Counted from the stretch's first letter, positions 1 through 9,873 are shown. The stretch: 44,212 nucleotides of DNA from an uncultured Prolixibacteraceae bacterium (GCA_913063265.1 CAJXZG010000041.1:1-44212); one strand, 5' to 3'. The notes: generated by a model from the letters alone, not told the origin. Numbers and translations: made by a program.

Positions 1-245
1 TATATTCTTTTAAAATTTGAGTTTTAAAACATTGAGAACCATTTGAAAGAATGATAGAAATCATAATCCATATAAGCCAAAACCGAAGGATTGTTTTACC
101 ATTCTCCAAACGAACAAATTACAAATTTATTCGATTCTTTATAAGATGAACGATTTATATGACAGAAATCAGTATTTCAGTAATTATTTAAAAGAAATTT
201 AAATTGGCAAATCAATGTTTTCCTGAAGAGGATAATTTAAAACAA
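1..245. other. AT-rich intergenic stretch, no gene seen
   Basis: Very AT-rich sequence at the window edge. No open frame with a credible start and no recognisable RNA was seen in it. It probably belongs to the intergenic region downstream of gcvT. Confidence 0.5.
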
Positions 246-273
246 TAAAAAGGCCGTTTCCTCTGAAACAGCC
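246..273 (-). terminator. Rho-independent terminator after gcvT
   Basis: The 9-nt arms at 252-260 and 265-273 pair with one mismatch around a CTCT loop. Read on the minus strand, the stem is followed by five T residues. It lies about 30 bp past the gcvT stop and fits as the end of that transcript. Confidence 0.75.
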
Positions 274-301
274 CAATATAGAATGAAATGTTATTTATTT
301 T

Positions 302-1384
302 TCAAATAAACGGTACCTTGACGACCTGTGCAGAAACAGTTTTATTTCGGATTTTAATCCAAATCTGATTTCCAAAAGATGCATATTCTTTTGCAATATA
401 TCCCATACCAATTCCTTTGCCCAAAGTCGGTGACATTGTTCCGGAAGTTACATTTCCAATTACAGTACCTTCAGAGTTTACCAATTCGTAACCTTTCCTC
501 GGAATAGCTCTTTCGTTACATATAAAACCTCGTAAACGACGTTTAACTCCTTCGTTTTTTTGCATCATCAGAAAATCACGATCAACAAATTTTCTGTTAT
601 TGTTAAATTTGGTTATCCACCCCAAACCTGCCTCAATTGGGGAAGTTGTATCGTCAATATCATTGCCGTACAAACAATATCCCATTTCGAGCCTGAGCGT
701 ATCGCGAGCTGCCAAACCTACCGGTTTAATCTCAAATTCTTTGCCTGCTTCAAAAACTGCATTCCAGACCTGTTCTGCCACCTCGTTCCTGAAATACAAT
801 TCAAATCCTCCCGCTCCCGTATATCCTGTTGCCGAAATTATTACATCATCAACCTCTGCCATTTTTCCGGTAATGAACGTATAAAATTTAATTTCCTCCA
901 AGTTGACATCCGTAATTTTTTGTAATACTTCGGTTGCTTTTGGCCCCTGAACTGCCAGTTGACTGATTCTGTCTGAAGCATTTTCTATTTCAGCACCAAC
1001 ATCATTTTGTTTTACAATCCAGTTCCAGTCCTTTTCAATATTGGCCGCATTAACAACCAGCATATATTTTTCCGGTTCATAACAATAAACCAGCAAATCG
1101 TCAACAATACCCCCCTTACCGTTAGGAAAACATGTATATTGCGCTTGACCTGGTATTAATACGGTTGGATCGTTTGAACTAATTTTTTTTACCAATTCAA
1201 CAGCTTTTGGCCCCTTTACCCAAAATTCTCCCATATGGGAAACATCAAAAACTCCAACAGCATTTCTAACAGTATTGTGTTCATCAATAACTCCAGAATA
1301 CTCAATTGGCATTTCGTAGCCTGCAAACTGTACCATTTTTGCACCGGCTTTTTTATGTATTTGGTTTAATGCAGTTATCTTCAT
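302..1384 (-). CDS. gcvT: Aminomethyltransferase (glycine cleavage T protein)
   Basis: T protein of the glycine cleavage system. It transfers the aminomethyl-derived C1 unit from lipoyl-H protein to tetrahydrofolate, releasing ammonia, in the cytoplasm. The protein has 360 residues, normal for the family. Visible signatures are VFDVSHMGE near the N-terminus, [10 protein letters not shown] with the family's conserved Asp, the glycine-rich [14 protein letters not shown] segment, [19 protein letters not shown], and the C-terminal [20 protein letters not shown]. The start was set at the ATG giving [10 protein letters not shown]. An in-frame ATG at 1408 would add eight residues (MSDKKFRY) not expected in the family and would place the start inside the likely promoter region. 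No gcvH or gcvP is next to it, so the glycine cleavage genes are dispersed. It appears to be a single-gene transcript. Confidence 0.95.
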   Translation of the reverse strand: MKITALNQIHKKAGAKMVQFAGYEMPIEYSGVIDEHNTVRNAVGVFDVSHMGEFWVKGPKAVELVKKISSNDPTVLIPGQAQYTCFPNGKGGIVDDLLVYCYEPEKYMLVVNAANIEKDWNWIVKQNDVGAEIENASDRISQLAVQGPKATEVLQKITDVNLEEIKFYTFITGKMAEVDDVIISATGYTGAGGFELYFRNEVAEQVWNAVFEAGKEFEIKPVGLAARDTLRLEMGYCLYGNDIDDTTSPIEAGLGWITKFNNNRKFVDRDFLMMQKNEGVKRRLRGFICNERAIPRKGYELVNSEGTVIGNVTSGTMSPTLGKGIGMGYIAKEYASFGNQIWIKIRNKTVSAQVVKVPFI

Positions 1385-1419
1385 ATATCGAAATTTTTTA
1401 TCTGACAAAACTATGGATT

Positions 1420-1427
1420 CAAAGATA
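1420..1427 (-). promoter_or_regulatory. Candidate -7 box (TAnnTTTG) for gcvT
   Basis: The minus strand reads TATCTTTG here, an exact match to the Bacteroidota -7 consensus TAnnTTTG. It would start transcription about 30 nt before the chosen gcvT ATG. A second match (TAGTTTTG) lies at 1406-1413. Neither has a clear TTG -33 box at the usual spacing, so this is tentative. Confidence 0.4.
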
Positions 1428-1506
1428 GTTAAGACATGAAATATATCAGCGTTTATTATGAATCGGTTTCGGATTTTTTACTATTTTGTGAAACAAATTC
1501 TCAAAT

Positions 1507-1845
1507 ATGAAAAACAATCTAAACACTATTGATTTCCAGCATCTGGAAAATGTTACCAAAGGAGACGATGATTTTAAGAAAGAATTAATTGAGATTTTCA
1601 GCCAGCAAATTCCTGTTTTTATTAATAATCTGACTAAATTTTTTGAAGGAAAAAACATGGAAAAACTGGCTCGCGAAGCTCATACCGCAAAATCTTCGGT
1701 TCTTATCTTTGGCATGACAAAAACAGGTGAATTGTTAAAAAAGATTCAAAATTTTGCAGAAAATAACAATCATACAGAATTGGAACCTGCATTAAAACAA
1801 GTGATTTCTAATTTAAACAACGCAAAAACTGAATTATTGAATTAA
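1507..1845 (+). CDS. Single-domain Hpt histidine phosphotransfer protein
   Basis: A 112-residue all-helical protein with the histidine phosphotransfer core AREAHTAKSSVLIFGM. His59 is the expected phosphoacceptor, followed by the K-S-S that replaces the usual KGSS. Such proteins relay phosphate from hybrid kinases to response regulators. The length is that of one Hpt four-helix bundle with no other domain. It is a lone gene, divergent from gcvT and convergent with clpB, and no hybrid kinase is next to it, so its partners must be encoded elsewhere. The family assignment is good; the pathway is unknown. Confidence 0.8.
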   Translation: MKNNLNTIDFQHLENVTKGDDDFKKELIEIFSQQIPVFINNLTKFFEGKNMEKLAREAHTAKSSVLIFGMTKTGELLKKIQNFAENNNHTELEPALKQVISNLNNAKTELLN

Positions 1846-1865
1846 CAGCCAGGGATTAAAAAAAG

Positions 1866-1889
1866 AAGTCCGTTTAAAAAAACGGACTT
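1866..1889. terminator. Terminator hairpin between hpt and clpB
   Basis: A perfect 9-bp stem (AAGTCCGTT/AACGGACTT) around six A/T bases lies between two convergent genes. On the minus strand it is followed by a run of T residues, so it is a good terminator for clpB; it may also end the plus-strand Hpt transcript. Confidence 0.7.
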
Positions 1890-2041
1890 ATCAATATTAT
1901 TTCTTTTGTATAAAATTTCAATTTAGTGTACTAAAATTTTCGTTTCAACCAGGTTTTTCAATCCAGGCCAGCAATGATATGGAATTCGCATGAAAATTTA
2001 TTCATGTCTTTTGGTGTTTAGTTTTATCATGTCATATAAAA

Positions 2042-4639
2042 TTAGTTCCGTTTATTAATAAAATCCAATTCATCATTTCTCTCATCAATTAATATCAAAT
2101 CGTTTTTATCAACATCGCCACTCAAAATTCGTTTTGAAAGTTCATTTAGTACATACTTTTGCAAAACTCTTTTTACCGGGCGTGCACCAAAATGAGGATC
2201 GTAACCAACCTTAGTTAACCATTCTATTGCCTTTTCGGTAATATTAATTTTCAAATCGGTTGATGACAACCGTTTTATTACCTGCTCAAACTGCAATCTT
2301 ACCACTTCTTTAATATTCTCAGAACTAAGCGGAGTAAATAAAATGGTATCATCTATCCGGTTTAAAAACTCGGGACGAATGGTTTTTCTCAACAATTCAA
2401 GTAACTGATTTCGTGTTTCTTCCAGTATAAATGCCTGGTTATCTGCACCTATTTTATCAAAACTTTCCTGTATCAGTTGTGATCCCAAATTGGATGTCAT
2501 TATAATTATGGTATTCTTAAAATTTACTGTTCTGCCTTTATTATCGGTTAACCTGCCATCATCGAGTACCTGCAGTAAAACATTAAATACATCGGGATGT
2601 GCTTTTTCAATTTCGTCAAAAAGAACCACTGAATAAGGTTTATGACGAACAGCTTCGGTAAGCTGACCTCCTTCATCATAACCTACATATCCCGGAGGAC
2701 TTCCAATTAAACGCGTAACAGAAAATTTCTCCTGATACTCTGACATATCGATTCGGGTAATCATATTCTCATCGTTAAATAGATACTCAGCCAAGGCTTT
2801 TGCCAATTCTGTTTTTCCAACTCCCGTGGAACCCAGAAAAATAAATGAACCAATCGGACGTTTTTCATCCTGTAATCCGGCCCGGCTTCTTCGCACTGCA
2901 TCCGACACAGCAGTAATTGCTTCCTCCTGTCCAACTACTCTTTTATGTAATTCGGTTTCCATATGAAGCAGCTTTTCACGCTCACTTTGTAACATTTTTG
3001 AAACAGGTATTCCTGTCCAACGTGCTACAACTTCAGCGATATCCTCTGCGTCAACCTCTTCTTTAATTAAACTGTCATTTCCTTTTTGTTCTTCCAGTTC
3101 TTTTTTCAATTCTTCAATTTCACGTTCAGTCTCTTTCACCCTTCCATAGCGTAATTCGGCAACCCTTTCATAGTTTCCCTGACGTTCGGCTTCATCTGCT
3201 TCCTGTTTAAAATCTTCCAGTTCAACTTTCTTTTTTTGAATTGCTTCTATTACTGACTTCTCCGATTGCCATTTAGCACGTATTCCGGATTGTTCTTCTT
3301 TTAATTCCGAAATTATTTTATTTAATTCGGTTAGCTTTTTGCTATCCTTTTCACGCTTAATAGCCTCACGCTCAATCTCCAGCTGTTTTATACGTCTTTC
3401 GATTTCATCCAATTCTTCCGGTATCGAATCCATTTCCAAACGTAATTTTGAAGCTGCCTCGTCCATTAAATCGATGGCTTTATCAGGCAAAAATCTATCT
3501 GATATATAACGTTGTGACAATTCAACTGATGCTATAATGGCATCATCTTTTATCCTGACTTTATGGTGATTTTCGTAACGCTCTTTGATACCACGAAGGA
3601 TTGAAATCGCGCTCAAAGTATCAGGTTCATCAACATGTACTACCTGGAAACGGCGCTCCAATGCCTTGTCTTTTTCAAAAAATTTCTGATATTCACTTAG
3701 CGTAGTTGCACCAACGGCTCGTAATTCACCACGGGCAAGAGCAGGTTTTAAAATATTTGCGGCATCCATGGCTCCTTCGCCTTTTCCTGCTCCAACCAAT
3801 GTGTGAATCTCATCGATAAAAAGAATCACCTCATCGTTTGAATGAATTACTTCGTTAACAACAGCCTTTAACCTTTCTTCAAATTCGCCTTTATATTTTG
3901 CACCGGCAATTAATGCTCCCATATCAAGGGAAAAGACCTGTTTTGTTTTTAGGTTTTCCGGTACATCGCCACGTACTATTCTATGGGCCAGTCCTTCTGC
4001 AATTGCAGTTTTCCCTGTTCCGGGTTCCCCCAATAGAATGGGATTATTTTTTGTTCTGCGCGAAAGAATCTGTAAAATACGACGTATTTCATCATCGCGA
4101 CCAATTACCGGATCCAACTTCCCGGAGCGGGCCCTTTCGTTCAGATTAAGTGCAAAACGGTTTAAAGAATTAAACTTGTCTTCTGCAGTTTGACTATCGA
4201 CTTTAGAACCTTTTCGTAACTCTACAACAGCAGTTTTTAATTCCTTTTTAGTTATTCCGTTATCAGCCATCAACCTGCTTACCTCATCTTTTGCATCGAA
4301 CATTGAAATCAGAATATGCTCAACTGAAACAAACTGATCATTCATCTCCTGAGCAAGTCCAACTGATTTTTGCAATACCCGATTCGCTGAATTAGACAGA
4401 TATTGTTCTCCGCCGGTAACTCTGGGATAAGATTCTATTATTTTATCGATTGCCTGCTGAAAAACAGAAACATTAACATCCAGTTTTTTTAGTAAAAATT
4501 CAACAACATTTTCGGCCGAATGAAACAGGCCTTTAAAAATATGACCGGTTTCCACCGCCTGCTGTTTATTTCCCTGTGCAATTTGAAAAGCAAATTGTAT
4601 CGCTTCCTGTCCTTTTATTGTAAAATTGTTTAGATTCAT
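2042..4639 (-). CDS. clpB: ATP-dependent disaggregase ClpB (Hsp100)
   Basis: Hexameric AAA+ chaperone that, with DnaK, extracts polypeptides from aggregates after heat stress. At 865 residues it has normal ClpB length. The order seen is: N-terminal substrate domain (about 1-145), first AAA+ module with Walker A GEPGTGKT at 204-211 and [12 protein letters not shown], a long coiled-coil middle domain (about 410-530, many E/K/R heptads) that separates ClpB from ClpA and ClpC, then a second AAA+ module with Walker A GSTGVGKT, pore loop [12 protein letters not shown] and the C-terminal [10 protein letters not shown] sensor 2. The start ATG gives the typical [13 protein letters not shown]. It is monocistronic. 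A short dyad about 70 bp upstream resembles one upstream of htpG in this window. Confidence 0.97.
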   Translation of the reverse strand: MNLNNFTIKGQEAIQFAFQIAQGNKQQAVETGHIFKGLFHSAENVVEFLLKKLDVNVSVFQQAIDKIIESYPRVTGGEQYLSNSANRVLQKSVGLAQEMNDQFVSVEHILISMFDAKDEVSRLMADNGITKKELKTAVVELRKGSKVDSQTAEDKFNSLNRFALNLNERARSGKLDPVIGRDDEIRRILQILSRRTKNNPILLGEPGTGKTAIAEGLAHRIVRGDVPENLKTKQVFSLDMGALIAGAKYKGEFEERLKAVVNEVIHSNDEVILFIDEIHTLVGAGKGEGAMDAANILKPALARGELRAVGATTLSEYQKFFEKDKALERRFQVVHVDEPDTLSAISILRGIKERYENHHKVRIKDDAIIASVELSQRYISDRFLPDKAIDLMDEAASKLRLEMDSIPEELDEIERRIKQLEIEREAIKREKDSKKLTELNKIISELKEEQSGIRAKWQSEKSVIEAIQKKKVELEDFKQEADEAERQGNYERVAELRYGRVKETEREIEELKKELEEQKGNDSLIKEEVDAEDIAEVVARWTGIPVSKMLQSEREKLLHMETELHKRVVGQEEAITAVSDAVRRSRAGLQDEKRPIGSFIFLGSTGVGKTELAKALAEYLFNDENMITRIDMSEYQEKFSVTRLIGSPPGYVGYDEGGQLTEAVRHKPYSVVLFDEIEKAHPDVFNVLLQVLDDGRLTDNKGRTVNFKNTIIIMTSNLGSQLIQESFDKIGADNQAFILEETRNQLLELLRKTIRPEFLNRIDDTILFTPLSSENIKEVVRLQFEQVIKRLSSTDLKINITEKAIEWLTKVGYDPHFGARPVKRVLQKYVLNELSKRILSGDVDKNDLILIDERNDELDFINKRN

Positions 4640-4698
4640 CTTTACTCCTAAATTTAAAAATTAACAAATTCGATGTATCAAATTACAATCCACAACTA

Positions 4699-4718
4699 AC
4701 TGAAAGACAGAATGTCAT
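4699..4718 (-). promoter_or_regulatory. Candidate heat-shock-type dyad upstream of clpB
   Basis: The dyad GACA-GAA-TGTC (4706-4716) is centred about 72 bp before the clpB ATG. The minus strand reads ATGACATTCTGTC, close to ATGACAAATCGTC found about 76 bp before htpG. The shared sequence and position are seen directly; the role as a stress operator or sigma-factor site is inferred. Confidence 0.45.
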
Positions 4719-4790
4719 AAAACTTTCAAATGAGTATGAAAGCTTGTCTGAATTTTGAAAATTTAAAATGAATACCTGACAGTTATTATA

Positions 4791-4820
4791 AAAAAACAAG
4801 GATGCCACCACCCTTGTTTT
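4791..4820 (-). terminator. Orphan minus-strand terminator hairpin
   Basis: A perfect 9-bp stem (AAAACAAGG/CCTTGTTTT) with a 10-nt loop. On the minus strand it is followed by seven T residues, the layout of a rho-independent terminator. It lies 150 bp upstream of clpB and no coding region feeds it, so it probably ends a small RNA or attenuates the clpB leader. Confidence 0.6.
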
Positions 4821-4905
4821 CTAACCTAACTAAATCTATTTCTATGAAAAAAACTCTGTATTAAAACCTCATTAACAAAAGTAGGTCAGAAAACAGTTAA
4901 CTCGT
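4791..4905 (-). ncRNA. Candidate small RNA or clpB leader RNA
   Basis: An exact TAnnTTTG box on the minus strand (4912-4919, TAACTTTG), with a TTG (4942-4944) 22 bp further upstream, would start an RNA near 4905. The terminator hairpin at 4791-4820 would end it, giving about 115 nt with no open frame of note. It could be an independent small RNA or a terminated clpB leader. The evidence is only the promoter-terminator pair. Confidence 0.35.
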
Positions 4906-5158
4906 ATAAATCAAAGTTAAAGAATGTTAATACTTAATCACCAATAACACAAAGAGTTAAAACTTCATTTTTTGCGCTTACAAATTCCATATATTTGTGC
5001 TTTGCCCAAAAACTTAACAGAAATTACACGGTAGTTTAATTTGATGTTAACAATAAATTTGAAGTATTATACCCGTAAAACTCATAAAATCATTATAGAG
5101 AGCATTTTAATGTATAATAATAAAAGCTTCCCGGGTTTTAATTACAAAAAAAATAAGT

Positions 5159-5166
5159 TACTTTTG
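5159..5166 (+). promoter_or_regulatory. Candidate -7 box for ppdK
   Basis: TACTTTTG is an exact match to TAnnTTTG. It has a TTTT 19 bp upstream at the -33 position. It would give a leader of roughly 50 nt before the ppdK ATG at 5224. Confidence 0.5.
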
Positions 5167-5223
5167 CAACCCTGAAAAATCGAAATAATATTCTATTCTT
5201 AATAAATTAAAAATTAAAGTTTT

Positions 5224-7935
5224 ATGACAAAGCGTGTATATACGTTTGGTAACGGTCAGGCCGAAGGAAAGGCTGATATGAAAAACCTTTTAGGAGGTAA
5301 GGGTGCCAACCTTGCAGAAATGAACCTGATTGGTGTGCCGGTTCCGGCTGGATTTACCATTACAACAGAAGTTTGTACGGAGTACAATAAACTCGGTAAA
5401 GATGCTGTAGTTGATTTACTTAAAGAGGAAGTGGAAAAAGCAATTGCTGCAACAGAAAAAGCAATGAACGCTAAATTTGGTTCAAAAGGAGAAGCTTTTC
5501 CTTTGATGCTTTCAGTTCGTTCAGGTGCCCGTGTATCTATGCCGGGTATGATGAATACAGTGCTTAACCTTGGAATGAATGATGACGCAGCTAAACTTTT
5601 AGCTGAAAAATCAGGTAACGAACAATTTGCTTACGATTCATACCGTCGTTTTATTCAAATGTATGGCGACGTTGTAATGGGTGTTGAAGCCGAAGAAGGT
5701 GAGCACGATCCGTTCGAAGAAGTACTTGACAGAGTAAAAGACGAAAAAGGTTATAAAACAGATGCTGAAATTTCTCCTGAAGATTTAAAAGCTATTGTTG
5801 AAGAATTTAAAGCTATTGTAAAAGAAAGAGCAGGAATGGATTTCCCGACAAATCCATGGGATCAGCTTTGGGGCGCAGTAATGGCCGTATTCAATTCATG
5901 GAATACTCCACGTGCTATTCTTTACCGTCAGAAAGAACAAATTCCTGAGGAGTGGGGAACTGCAGTAAACGTTCAGGCAATGGTTTACGGTAACATGGGC
6001 GATACATCGGGAACAGGTGTATGTTTCTCTCGTGACGCTGCAACAGGAGAAGATATTTTTAACGGTGAGTACTTAATTAATGCGCAAGGTGAAGACGTTG
6101 TAGCAGGTGTTCGTACTCCGCAGGAAATTACATTGGAAGGTTCACGTCGTTGGGCACAACGTAACGGTACATCAGAAGAGAAACGTAAGGAAACTTTCCC
6201 TTCACTGGAAGAAGCAATGCCGGATGTTTATGCTGAATTAAATGACATACAACAAAAACTGGAAGACCACTATAAAGACATGCAGGATATGGAGTTTACT
6301 ATTCAGGATAGTAAACTTTGGATGTTGCAAACCCGTAACGGAAAACGTACCGGTGCTGCCATGGTAAAAATGGCTGTTGACATGCTTGAAGAAGGTATGA
6401 TTGACGAAAAAACAGCATTGATGCGTCAGGAGCCAAACAAACTGGACGAATTGTTACACCCTGTATTCGATAAAGATGCAATTGCAAAAGCTACGGTATT
6501 GAGTAAAGGATTACCTGCTTCTCCGGGAGCTGCAACAGGTATTTGTGCTTTTACAGCCGACAGAGCTGAACAACTGGCTGCAGAAGGAAATAAAGTTATT
6601 CTTGTGCGTCGCGAGACTTCTCCAGAAGACCTTGCAGGTATGTATGCTGCAGAAGGTATCTTAACCGAACGTGGTGGTATGACATCTCACGCTGCAGTTG
6701 TTGCCCGTGGTATGGGAAAATGTTGTGTTTCTTCAGCTGCCGGAATCAGCGTTACCATGACTTCCATGAAAATTGGAGATAAGGTTTACAAAGAAGGTGA
6801 TTTTATTTCGTTAAACGGAACAACCGGTGAAGTATACGACGGTCAGGTTGCTACTATCACTCCTTCATTGGATGGTGATTTTGGTAAAGTAATGGATTGG
6901 GCAGAAAACAATACAAGAATGTATGTTCGTACCAATGCTGATACTCCTGCCGATGCTAAAATTGCCCGCGAATTTGGCGCAAAAGGTATTGGTCTTTGCC
7001 GTACGGAACATATGTTCTTCGAAGGTGACCGCATCTGGAAAATGCGTGAAATGATTTTGGCTGAAGATACTGAGGGTCGTAAAGCGGCGTTGGCAAAATT
7101 ATTGCCTATCCAGCGTGAAGACTTCTACGGAATTTTAAAAGCAATGGACGGATTTGGTGTAACTATTCGTTTATTGGATCCACCATTACATGAGTTTACT
7201 CCTAACGATTTGGAATCTCAAAAAGAGATGGCTGAAAAATTAGGTGTTCCTGTTGAAGTGGTTACCGAAAAAGTAGAAGGATTACACGAATTCAACCCAA
7301 TGTTAGGACACCGTGGTTGTCGTTTGGGAAATACTTATCCTGAAATTACAGAAACTCAGGCTCGTGCTATTATTGAAGCAGCCTGCGATTTGAAAAAAGA
7401 AGGATTTGATCCAAAACCAGAAATTATGGTTCCACTTATTGGTACTGTAAAAGAGTTGAAATTACAGGAAGAAATTATTCGTTCTGTAGCTACAAAGGTA
7501 ATGGCAGAAAAAGGAGTAGAAGTAGATTATATGGTTGGAACTATGATTGAGATTCCTCGTGCTGCATTAACTGCCAACGAAGTGGCTGAAGTAGCTGAAT
7601 TCTTCTCATTCGGAACCAACGACTTAACTCAGATGACCTTTGGTTATTCACGTGACGATGCTGCTAAATTCTTACCGGTTTATCTTGAAAAAGGAATCCT
7701 TAAACAAGATCCATTCCAGGCACTTGACCAAACAGGTGTTGGACAATTGGTTGAAATTGCTGCAGAAAGAGGTAAATCAGCCCGCCCTGATATTAAATTA
7801 GGTATTTGTGGTGAGCACGGTGGTGAACCATCATCAGTTGAGTTCTGTCACAGAACTGGTTTGGATTACGTTAGTTGTTCTCCATTCCGTGTACCTATTG
7901 CACGTGTAGCTGCTGCACAGGCAAACATTCGATAG
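5224..7935 (+). CDS. ppdK: Pyruvate, phosphate dikinase
   Basis: Interconverts pyruvate + ATP + Pi with PEP + AMP + PPi in the cytoplasm, serving glycolysis or gluconeogenesis in many anaerobes. At 903 residues it has full family length. The N-terminal ATP-grasp domain opens with LLGGKGANLAEM and includes SVRSGARVSMPGMM. The swivelling phosphohistidine domain has GGMTSHAAVVARGMGKCCV with catalytic His489. The C-terminal PEP/pyruvate TIM barrel carries GLCRTEHMF, MVGTMIEIPRAAL, FSFGTNDLTQM and GICGEHGG with Cys862 as proton donor. Its codon use looks more biased than its neighbours, consistent with high expression. It is monocistronic, with its own promoter box and a strong terminator. Confidence 0.97.
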   Translation: MTKRVYTFGNGQAEGKADMKNLLGGKGANLAEMNLIGVPVPAGFTITTEVCTEYNKLGKDAVVDLLKEEVEKAIAATEKAMNAKFGSKGEAFPLMLSVRSGARVSMPGMMNTVLNLGMNDDAAKLLAEKSGNEQFAYDSYRRFIQMYGDVVMGVEAEEGEHDPFEEVLDRVKDEKGYKTDAEISPEDLKAIVEEFKAIVKERAGMDFPTNPWDQLWGAVMAVFNSWNTPRAILYRQKEQIPEEWGTAVNVQAMVYGNMGDTSGTGVCFSRDAATGEDIFNGEYLINAQGEDVVAGVRTPQEITLEGSRRWAQRNGTSEEKRKETFPSLEEAMPDVYAELNDIQQKLEDHYKDMQDMEFTIQDSKLWMLQTRNGKRTGAAMVKMAVDMLEEGMIDEKTALMRQEPNKLDELLHPVFDKDAIAKATVLSKGLPASPGAATGICAFTADRAEQLAAEGNKVILVRRETSPEDLAGMYAAEGILTERGGMTSHAAVVARGMGKCCVSSAAGISVTMTSMKIGDKVYKEGDFISLNGTTGEVYDGQVATITPSLDGDFGKVMDWAENNTRMYVRTNADTPADAKIAREFGAKGIGLCRTEHMFFEGDRIWKMREMILAEDTEGRKAALAKLLPIQREDFYGILKAMDGFGVTIRLLDPPLHEFTPNDLESQKEMAEKLGVPVEVVTEKVEGLHEFNPMLGHRGCRLGNTYPEITETQARAIIEAACDLKKEGFDPKPEIMVPLIGTVKELKLQEEIIRSVATKVMAEKGVEVDYMVGTMIEIPRAALTANEVAEVAEFFSFGTNDLTQMTFGYSRDDAAKFLPVYLEKGILKQDPFQALDQTGVGQLVEIAAERGKSARPDIKLGICGEHGGEPSSVEFCHRTGLDYVSCSPFRVPIARVAAAQANIR

Positions 7936-7959
7936 TAGAATAATATCCGATATATAATT

Positions 7960-7996
7960 AACCGCCTTTGGAGTAATCTGAAGGCGGTTTTTTATT
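7960..7996 (+). terminator. Rho-independent terminator of ppdK
   Basis: A GC-rich 9-bp stem (AACCGCCTT/AAGGCGGTT) at 7960-7968 and 7981-7989 is followed directly by a T-rich tract. It starts 25 bp past the ppdK stop. Confidence 0.9.
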
Positions 7997-8216
7997 TTCT
8001 AATCAAAGTTGTCAAAAGCTAAAATCAGTATTCATGATTTTTCATAAAATTAAACCTTTTGGCTCACCCTCTTCTCCCTCTCAACGAGTAGCTAAGCTTT
8101 ATACGCAAATATGAAATTGAAAAAGCAAGAGAATAAAAAATAAATAATAAGAAATAACGAATGAGAAAGTGTTGAAAACGGTAAAAATCGAGCCAGTATT
8201 TCCTGATTTCTGATTC

Positions 8217-8235
8217 CCTGCCTGTGTCAGGCAGG
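8217..8235. repeat. Palindromic repeat CCTGCCTG/CAGGCAGG
   Basis: A perfect 8-bp inverted repeat with a 3-nt loop (TGT). Relatives of the core occur in the window at 9503-9517 and, degenerate, at about 24077-24097, marking a dispersed palindrome family. Confidence 0.65.
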
Positions 8236-8308
8236 TTTATTTTGTGTTTCTTATTTAAATTATTCATGTTTTTAAAATTCTAATAAAAAAGCCCACCCCG
8301 AAATATTC

Positions 8309-8415
8309 TTTTTGCCACTAAATCACTAAAACACAAAAATTTCATTAAAATGTACAGTATTAATAATCATGGTTTTGTGGATTTTGGCGATTTGGTGTTT
8401 TTGTGGCATTTTCTT
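8309..8415. repeat. Imperfect inverted repeat, TTGCCAC-ended
   Basis: About 35 nt at each end (starting TTTTGCCACTAAATCACTAA, ending in TTTTTGTGGCATTTT) are imperfect reverse complements of each other. The arms enclose about 40 bp. The shape is that of a miniature inverted-repeat element without coding capacity. Confidence 0.5.
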
Positions 8416-8449
8416 ATTTATTACTTTTCAGAGTGGGTTCAATAAAAAT

Positions 8450-8540
8450 AAATGTGTAAAAAGGGTAGCTACGCATAGAGAGGGACGACCCCGAGTACTC
8501 GCGGGTCAGGGTGAGTAATAAAAAATTCACACATTTCACA
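8450..8540. repeat. Nested inverted repeat
   Basis: Outer arms AAATGTGT and ACACATTT surround an inner GACCC...GGGTC stem with the palindrome CGAGTACTCG. The same outer-arm plus inner-hairpin layout recurs in other gaps of this window. Confidence 0.45.
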
Positions 8541-9382
8541 TCTTGCTTAAATCATAAACAATCTACCAATTACATCTGTTTTTCGAATTTAACTTCAAAC
8601 AGATTCATCTTTTAGTATTTCAAAAGTAGTCTTATTCCTGGGCTCACCTTGAAAATCCGGTGGATCTTGTCTTGGGGTAATTTTTTTCGATTTAAAAAAC
8701 TTATTCAATCTCAAACTTCAAGAGTATTTCTGGTTCATTCTTCGCCGGACGAATCTTGATTCTTCACGATTCCCCAGCGCTACAAGATTTCGCACTGCTC
8801 CATCTTTCACACTGAGCTGTTGCTTTTCGCTCATTCTGGGCTAAGAATATAACATACCCTCGTAGGGGCGAATGACAATAATCCAGCTCAACTAAGGGCT
8901 TCGTGATTCCGACTTCCGACTCCTATACGTAAATTACGTATATCAAAATGCGTAAATTACGCTTTTACGTCTACTTTAAGTTTTCGAAATTTGTAAGACA
9001 ATTACTGAAAAGCATGAAAACTTAAAATATAATAATTATAAAGACGTTCTTCACCACACAATGAATCATGACGGTTTCCTGGTTTCCAACCACATTCTTA
9101 ACCCAAAATCACATCTCCCTCAGGAAACAAAGATATACGGTTATGATGAACTCAATTGCAGGGAATTCCTTTCAGGAGTTCCTTTCTTTTTTTATGAATG
9201 TGGTATTTTAAATATCCGGAAATTCATGCAATTCCCCATTTCAACAATAGTTTGCTTTGGGCTATTTTTCATATAAGAATGGCAATTATACGTCCGGGGT
9301 AGCCCGGATTTACTAAACAAACAACTTCGCCGGACGATGTTGATTTTGTTTTTTTACCCGGCACTTTATACCAGGCTACAAA

Positions 9383-9440
9383 CATTTAACACCTCTGGTG
9401 TAATAAAATCCCTGATGGATTTAATAAGTGTAGCCCCGGG
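9383..9440. repeat. Hairpin repeat with CACC-TCT-GGTG core
   Basis: The segment holds the hairpin TTAACACCTCTGGTGTAA and a second weak stem (ATCC...GGAT), and ends in GTAGCCCCGGGG, which also occurs in degenerate inverted form near 9295. It looks like a short dispersed palindromic repeat rather than a gene. Confidence 0.45.
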
Positions 9441-9502
9441 GTAATTCAGGTAAAAGAATAAAAAGCGCAATAAGACAGTTTTTGGTACTGTTATTGCATG
9501 CT

Positions 9503-9661
9503 TGCCTGCAGGCAGGCGACGTATTTTGTTGCAAAAAACAATTATTGAAATGAACTACCTCGAAACAAAGCTGTCGAGGTATCATAGTCGGAATTATTTT
9601 ATCAACGATGCAAGCATCGGAGTATTAACTCATTTATCCCGATACACTGCGCTATCGGGAT
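9503..9661. repeat. Array of four hairpins
   Basis: Four stems follow one another in 160 bp: TGCCTGCAGGCA at 9503-9514; TACCTCGA/TCGAGGTA at 9556-9581; CGATGC-AA-GCATCG at 9606-9619; and ATCCCGATA/TATCGGGAT at 9636-9661. Each is perfect over 6-9 bp. Such spacing is unlikely by chance and suggests a composite repetitive element or structured transcript. No transposase lies nearby. Confidence 0.6.
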
Positions 9662-9873
9662 TCGTTCAACTTACAAAGTTCAAATCACTTCGTTTTTGAA
9701 ATTTGAGTTTCACGAATAAATGAAACCCTCCACCCGTCTTTCGACGAGTACCCCCTTTTTGAAAAGGAGGACTTGTTCAAATGAATTTTAATTTTGGTAG
9801 AGGCACGCCCCCATTTTGAAGAGCCTGTCCCGACAATTGAGTCGAAAGGGGAATCCAAGGGGAATTAAAATCT

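Larger units (their letters stand above)
4640..5158. other. Intergenic region clpB-ppdK
   Basis: About 580 bp lie between the divergent genes clpB and ppdK. The region holds a candidate stress dyad (4699-4718), a minus-strand terminator-like hairpin (4791-4820) that serves neither gene, a candidate minus-strand promoter box (4912-4919), a plus-strand TATATTTG at 4990-4997 and the ppdK promoter box. No open frame is credible. An ATG-started hexapeptide frame at about 4844 is too short to support. Confidence 0.5.
7997..9873. other. Gene-free repeat-rich region
   Basis: About 1.9 kb contain no frame with protein-like composition; the few frames of 60-70 codons run through the repeats themselves. 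The stretch is a patchwork of inverted repeats and hairpins of several families, the clearest of which are listed separately. Other pieces are a Pur/Pyr CTC/GAG-type repeat (about 8062-8095 and, inverted, 8462-8516), a GGAATTCC hairpin near 9160-9185 and TCCGGGGTAGCCCGGA at about 9295. It looks like a deposit site for small non-autonomous elements rather than a decayed gene. Confidence 0.65.

Noticed and set aside
8064..8267. 67-codon frame on the minus strand in the repeat region
   Set aside because: It runs through the CCTGCCTG palindrome and a CTC/GAG-type repeat, and its composition looks like translated repeat, not protein.
9061..9276. 71-codon plus-strand frame
   Set aside because: It overlaps inverted repeats (ACCACATTC/GAATGTGGT and GGAATTCC) and has no recognisable domain or promoter.
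9485..9670. tRNA gene or CRISPR array in the hairpin array
   Set aside because: The stems do not make a cloverleaf and there are no evenly spaced identical repeats.
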